This document shows, piece after piece, positions 59,735 through 64,000 of a DNA stretch of 64,000 nucleotides. Source of the stretch: Enoplolaimus lenunculus. Its lineage: Eukaryota; Nematoda; Enoplea; Enoplida; Thoracostomopsidae. The DNA lies in the NCBI GenBank assembly GCA_030248215.1, contig JASANG010002067.1, positions 1-64,000 on the forward strand. Reading direction: 5' to 3'. Position numbers and translations under genes: made by a program. The notes below the pieces were generated by a model that saw only the letters and a program-made list of their open reading frames with translations, did no database searches and was not told where the DNA came from. The stretch's first letter is position 1. Each line of letters begins with the position of its first letter.

Positions 59735-59917
59735 TTAGTTCGCATGTTGGTGCTCAAGTAATATCAGACCTGTATCGTTTAAATTTTGTACACTGGTATC
59801 CTGGTACGTAGGGAATATTTGTGCCAAAGGATTTCGCAAACCAGTGAGGTCTTCAATAGTTACGGTCAAAAAACTCCTTACAGAAAGTGCACGAAATTTT
59901 TCATTTTGGTTCAACAC
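59735..59917 (-). CDS. Candidate coding stretch beside the 18-bp satellite
   Basis: A minus-strand frame without ATG reads NQNEKFRALSVRSFLTVTIE, then DLTGLRNPLAQIFPTYQDTS and a stop after LLEHQHAN. The composition looks like protein. It lies 40 bases beyond the end of the KPTVGV array, in a different frame, with in-frame stops between. If the array belonged to a gene, this could be its next exon (AG sites at about 59922 and 59877). No homologue recognised; chance cannot be excluded. Confidence 0.25.
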   Translation of the reverse strand: MLNQNEKFRALSVRSFLTVTIEDLTGLRNPLAQIFPTYQDTSVQNLNDTGLILLEHQHAN

Positions 59918-59973
59918 TTTTTACACGTTAGCTATGTAATTTTACGATTATAACTTTCACCACTTTATAGAGC

Positions 59974-62900
59974 TTACGGTTGGTTTCACCACAACGGTTG
60001 GTTTCACCCCAACAGTCGGTTTCACCTCAACGGTTGGTTTCATCCCAACGGTTGGTTTCACCCCAACGGTTGGTTTTGCCCCAACGGTTGGTTTTGCCCC
60101 AACGGTTGGTTTTGCCCCAACGGTTGGTTTCACCCCAACGGTTGGTTTCACCCCAACAGTCGGTTCCACCCCAACGGTTGGTTTTACCCCAACGGTTGGT
60201 TTCACCCCAACAGTCGGTTCTACCCCAACGGTTGGTTTCACCCCAACGGTTGGTTATGCCCCAACGGTTGGTTTCACCCCAACGGTTGGTTTTGCCCCAA
60301 CGGTTGGTTTTGCCCCAAAGGTTGGTTTCACCCCAACGGTTGGTTTCACCCCAACAGTCGGTTCCACCCCAACGGTTGGTTTTACCCCAACGGTTGGTTT
60401 CACCCCAACAGTCGGTTCCACCCCAACGGTTGGTTTCACCCCAACGGTTGGTTTCACCCCAACGGTTGGTTTCACCCCAACGGTTGGTTTCACCCCAACA
60501 GTCGGTTTCACCCCAACGGTTGGTTTCACCCCAACGGTTGGTTTTGCCCCAACGGTTGGTTTTGCCCCAACGGTTGGTTTCACCCCAACGGTTGGTTTCA
60601 CCCCAACAGTCGGTTCCACCCCAACGGTTGGTTTTACCCCAACGGTTGGTTTTACCCCAACGGTTGGTTTCACCCCAACAGTCGGTTCCACTCCAACGGT
60701 TGGTTTCACCCCAACAGTCGGTTTCACCCCAACGGTTGGTTTCATCCCAACGGTTGGTTTCACCCCAACGGTTGGTTTTGCCCCAACGGTTGGTTTTGCC
60801 CCAACGGTTGGTTTCACCCCAACGGTTGGTTTCACCCCAACAGTCGGTTCCACCCCAACGGTTGGTTTTACCCCAACGGTTGGTTTCACCCCAACAGTCG
60901 GTTCCACCCCAACGGTTGGTTTCACCCCAACGGTTGGTTTCACCCCAACGGTTGGTTTCACCCCAACGGTTGGTTTTGCCCCAACGGTTGGTTTTGCCCC
61001 AACGGTTGGTTTCACCCCAACGGTTGGTTTCACCCCAACAGTCGGTTCCACCCCAACGGTTGGTTTCACCCCAACGGTTGGTTTCACCCCAACAGTTGGT
61101 TTCACCCCAACAGTCGGTTCCACTCCAACGGTTGGTTTCACCCCAACAGTCGGTTTCACCCCAACGGTTGGTTTCATCCCAACGGTTGGTTTCACCCCAA
61201 CGGTTGGTTTTGCCCCAACGGTTGGTTTTGCCCCAACGGTTGGTTTCACCCCAACGGTTGGTTTCACCCCAACAGTCGGTTCCACCCCAACGGTTGGTTT
61301 TACCCCAACGGTTGGTTTCACCCCAACAGTCGGTTCCACCCCAACGGTTGGTTTCACCCCAACGGTTGGTTTCACCCCAACGGTTGGTTTTGCCCCAACG
61401 GTTGGTTTCACCCCAACAGTCGGTTTCACCCCAACGGTTGGTTTCACCCCAACGGTTGGTTTCACCCCAACGGTTGGTTTCACCCCAACGGTTGGTTTCA
61501 CCCCAACAGTCGGTTCCACCCCAACGGTTGGTTTTACCCCAACGGTTGGTTTCACCCCAACAGTCGGTTCCACCCCAACGGTTGGTTTCACCCCAACGGT
61601 TGGTTTCACCCCAACGGTTGGTTTCACCCCAACGGTTGGTTTCACCCCAACAGTCGGTTTCACCCCAACGGTTGGTTTCACCCCAACGGTTGGTTTCACC
61701 CCAACGGTTGGTTTCACCCCAACGGTTGGTTTTGCCCCAACGGTTGGTTTTGCCCCAACGGTTGGTTTCACCCCAACGGTTGGTTTCACCCCAACAGTCG
61801 GTTCCACCCCAACGGTTGGTTTCACCCCAACGGTTGGTTTCACCCCAACAGTCGGTTCCACCCCAACGGTTGGTTTTACCCCAACGGTTGGTTTCACCCC
61901 AACAGTCGGTTCCACCCCAACGGTTGGTTTCACCCCAACGGTTGGTTTCACCCCAACGGTTGGTTTCACCCCAACGGTTGGTTTCACCCCAACAGTCGGT
62001 TTCACCCCAACGGTTGGTTTCACCCCAACGGTTGGTTTCACCCCAACGGTTGGTTTCACCCCAACGGTTGGTTTTGCCCCAACGGTTGGTTTTGCCCCAA
62101 CGGTTGGTTTCACCCCAACGGTTGGTTTCACCCCAACAGTCGGTTCCACCCCAACGGTTGGTTTTACCCCAACGGTTGGTTTTACCCCAACGGTTGGTTT
62201 CACCCCAACAGTCGGTTCCACCCCAACGGTTGGTTTCACCCCAACAGTCGGTTTCACCCCAACGGTTGGTTTCATCCCAACGGTTGGTTTCACCCCAACG
62301 GTTGGTTTTGCCCCAACGGTTGGTTTTGCCCCAACGGTTGGTTTCACCCCAACGGTTGGTTTCACCCCAACAGTCGGTTCCACCCCAACGGTTGGTTTTA
62401 CCCCAACGGTTGGTTTCACCCCAACAGTCGGTTCCACTCCAACGGTTGGTTTCACCCCAACAGTCGGTTTCACCCCAACGGTTGGTTTCATCCCAACGGT
62501 TGGTTTCACCCCAACGGTTGGTTTTGCCCCAACGGTTGGTTTTGCCCCAACGGTTGGTTTCACCCCAACGGTTGGTTTCACCCCAACGGTTGGTTTCACC
62601 CCAACGGTTGGTTTCACCCCAACGGTTGGTTTCACCCCAACGGTTGGTTTCACCCCAACGGTTGGTTTCACCCCAACAGTCGGTTCCACCCCAACGGTTG
62701 GTTTTACCCCAACGGTTGGTTTCACCCCAACAGTCGGTTCCACCCCAACGGTTGGTTTCACCCCAACGGTTGGTTTCACCCCAACGGTTGGTTTCACCCC
62801 AACGGTTGGTTTCACCCCAACAGTCGGTTTCACCCCAACGGTTGGTTTCACCCCAACGGTTGGTTTCACCCCAACGGTTGGTTTCACCCCAACGGTTGGT

Positions 62901-64000
62901 TTTGCCCCAACGGTTGGTTTTGCCCCAACGGTTGGTTTCACCCCAACGGTTGGTTTCACCCCAACAGTCGGTTCCACCCCAACGGTTGGTTTCACCCCAA
63001 CGGTTGGTTTCACCCCAACAGTCGGTTCCACCCCAACGGTTGGTTTTACCCCAACGGTTGGTTTCACCCCAACAGTCGGTTCCACCCCAACGGTTGGTTT
63101 CACCCCAACGGTTGGTTTCACCCCAACGGTTGGTTTCACCCCAACGGTTGGTTTCACCCCAACGGTCGGTTTCACCCCAACGGTTGGTTTCACCCCAACG
63201 GTTGGTTTCACCCCAACGGTTGGTTTCACCCCAACGGTTGGTTTTGCCCCAACGGTTGGTTTTGCCCCAACGGTTGGTTTCACCCCAACGGTTGGTTTCA
63301 CCCCAACAGTCGGTTCCACCCCAACGGTTGGTTTTACCCCAACGGTTGGTTTTACCCCAACGGTTGGTTTCACCCCAACAGTCGGTTCCACTCCAACGGT
63401 TGGTTTCACCCCAACAGTCGGTTTCACCCCAACGGTTGGTTTCATCCCAACGGTTGGTTTCACCCCAACGGTTGGTTTTGCCCCAACGGTTGGTTTTGCC
63501 CCAACGGTTGGTTTCACCCCAACGGTTGGTTTCACCCCAACAGTCGGTTCCACCCCAACGGTTGGTTTTACCCCAACGGTTGGTTTCACCCCAACAGTCG
63601 GTTCCACCCCAACGGTTGGTTTCACCCCAACAGTCGGTTTCACCCCAACGGTTGGTTTCACCCCAACGGTTGGTTTCACCCCAACGGTTGGTTTTGCCCC
63701 AACGGTTGGTTTTGCCCCAACGGTTGGTTTCACCCCAACGGTTGGTTTCACCCCAACAGTCGGTTCCACCCCAACGGTTGGTTTTACCCCAACGGTTGGT
63801 TTCACCCCAACAGTCGGTTCCACCCCAACGGTTGGTTTCACCCCAACGGTTGGTTTCACCCCAACGGTTGGTTTTGCCCCAACGGTTGGTTTCACCCCAA
63901 CGGTTGGTTTCACCCCAACGGTTGGTTTCACCCCAACGGTTGGTTTCACCCCAACGGTTGGTTTCACCCCAACGGTTGGTTTCACCCCAACAGTCGGTTC
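59974..64000 (-). repeat. 18-bp satellite array, KPTVGV-type, over 220 units, continuing past the window
   Basis: Main unit CCCCAACGGTTGGTTTCA; variants end TTTTG, TTTTA, TTCCA or TTCAT, or carry CAGTCGG in place of CGGTTGG. The six CAT-bearing units start 702, 432, 1098, 216 and 954 bases apart, all multiples of 18, so there are no frame-changing indels. Blocks of variants recur, giving a higher-order structure. On the minus strand it reads Lys-Pro-Thr-Val-Gly-Val with K/E and V/A/M exchanges; the frame is open from the window edge to a TAA at 60254-60256, then to a stop at 59957. All three plus frames and a second minus frame of the consensus are also open, so openness alone says nothing. 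A repetitive structural protein is possible but unproven. Confidence 0.9.

Noticed and set aside
60254-63985. A 1243-codon open frame taken as a giant repetitive protein gene
   Set aside because: An 18-bp unit without stops is open by arithmetic; several other frames of the same array are equally open, and the start is only the window edge. Kept as satellite, with protein coding left open.
59974-64000. CRISPR array
   Set aside because: Units are contiguous and near-identical with no unique spacers, and the host is an animal.

Overview
The window is eukaryotic nuclear DNA, most likely from an invertebrate animal. It is AT-rich, its genes are cut into short exons with GT-AG introns, and it is littered with small non-autonomous DNA transposons. 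A tunicate or another invertebrate deuterostome would fit, but nothing I can read settles the species. There is no prokaryotic signature, and I recognised no rRNA gene, free-standing tRNA gene, reverse transcriptase, integrase or capsid gene.

Three genes are firmly supported, all on the minus strand. They are the 5' part of a DUF1295 (steroid-oxidoreductase-like) membrane protein gene (2721-3788, three exons, the rest apparently beyond position 1), a complete four-exon fatty-acid-binding protein gene (6392-9780), and a complete five-exon class A GPCR gene (31150-34845, 618 residues). These were rebuilt by reading splice junctions and checking phase; the long open frames alone miss most of their exons. 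A fourth probable gene, 16859-17560 minus, encodes a 233-residue basic, Ser/Thr-rich protein starting MGNVC. Weaker candidates are a two-exon gene start (11438-12009 minus), a plus-strand exon pair (56214-56416), exons at 43279-43451, 45373-46649 and 46851-46981 (all minus), a plus-strand first exon at 28694-28808, a 101-codon frame with an internal 69-bp duplication (54196-54501 minus), a secreted-peptide frame (43931-44212 minus) and a frame beside the satellite (59735-59917 minus). I see no sign that these genes work together.

The rest is largely repeats. I distinguish at least six MITE-like families by their inverted termini: (A) GGCCCATGTAAAGATC elements filled with CCTAAG/TTAGGC-type arrays; (B) TA-flanked CTGTAGTGACCCG elements of about 0.5 kb; (C) TTAA-flanked CCCTTTCTCACAT elements of about 270 bp that carry a tRNA-like A box and B box; (D) CAGGGTGCACCGGAT hAT-type elements, one with a perfect 8-bp target duplication; (E) very CpG-rich GGGTCGCGCTATAC elements; (F) GGTGGAAAACTTATGAC elements with roughly 55-bp inverted ends and internal tandem repeats. 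There is also a tandem pair of tRNA-derived SINEs.

The last 4 kb (59974 to the window end) is an uninterrupted 18-bp satellite. It reads KPTVGV on the minus strand, but because 18 is divisible by three it is open in several frames, so the huge open frame is not by itself evidence for a protein.
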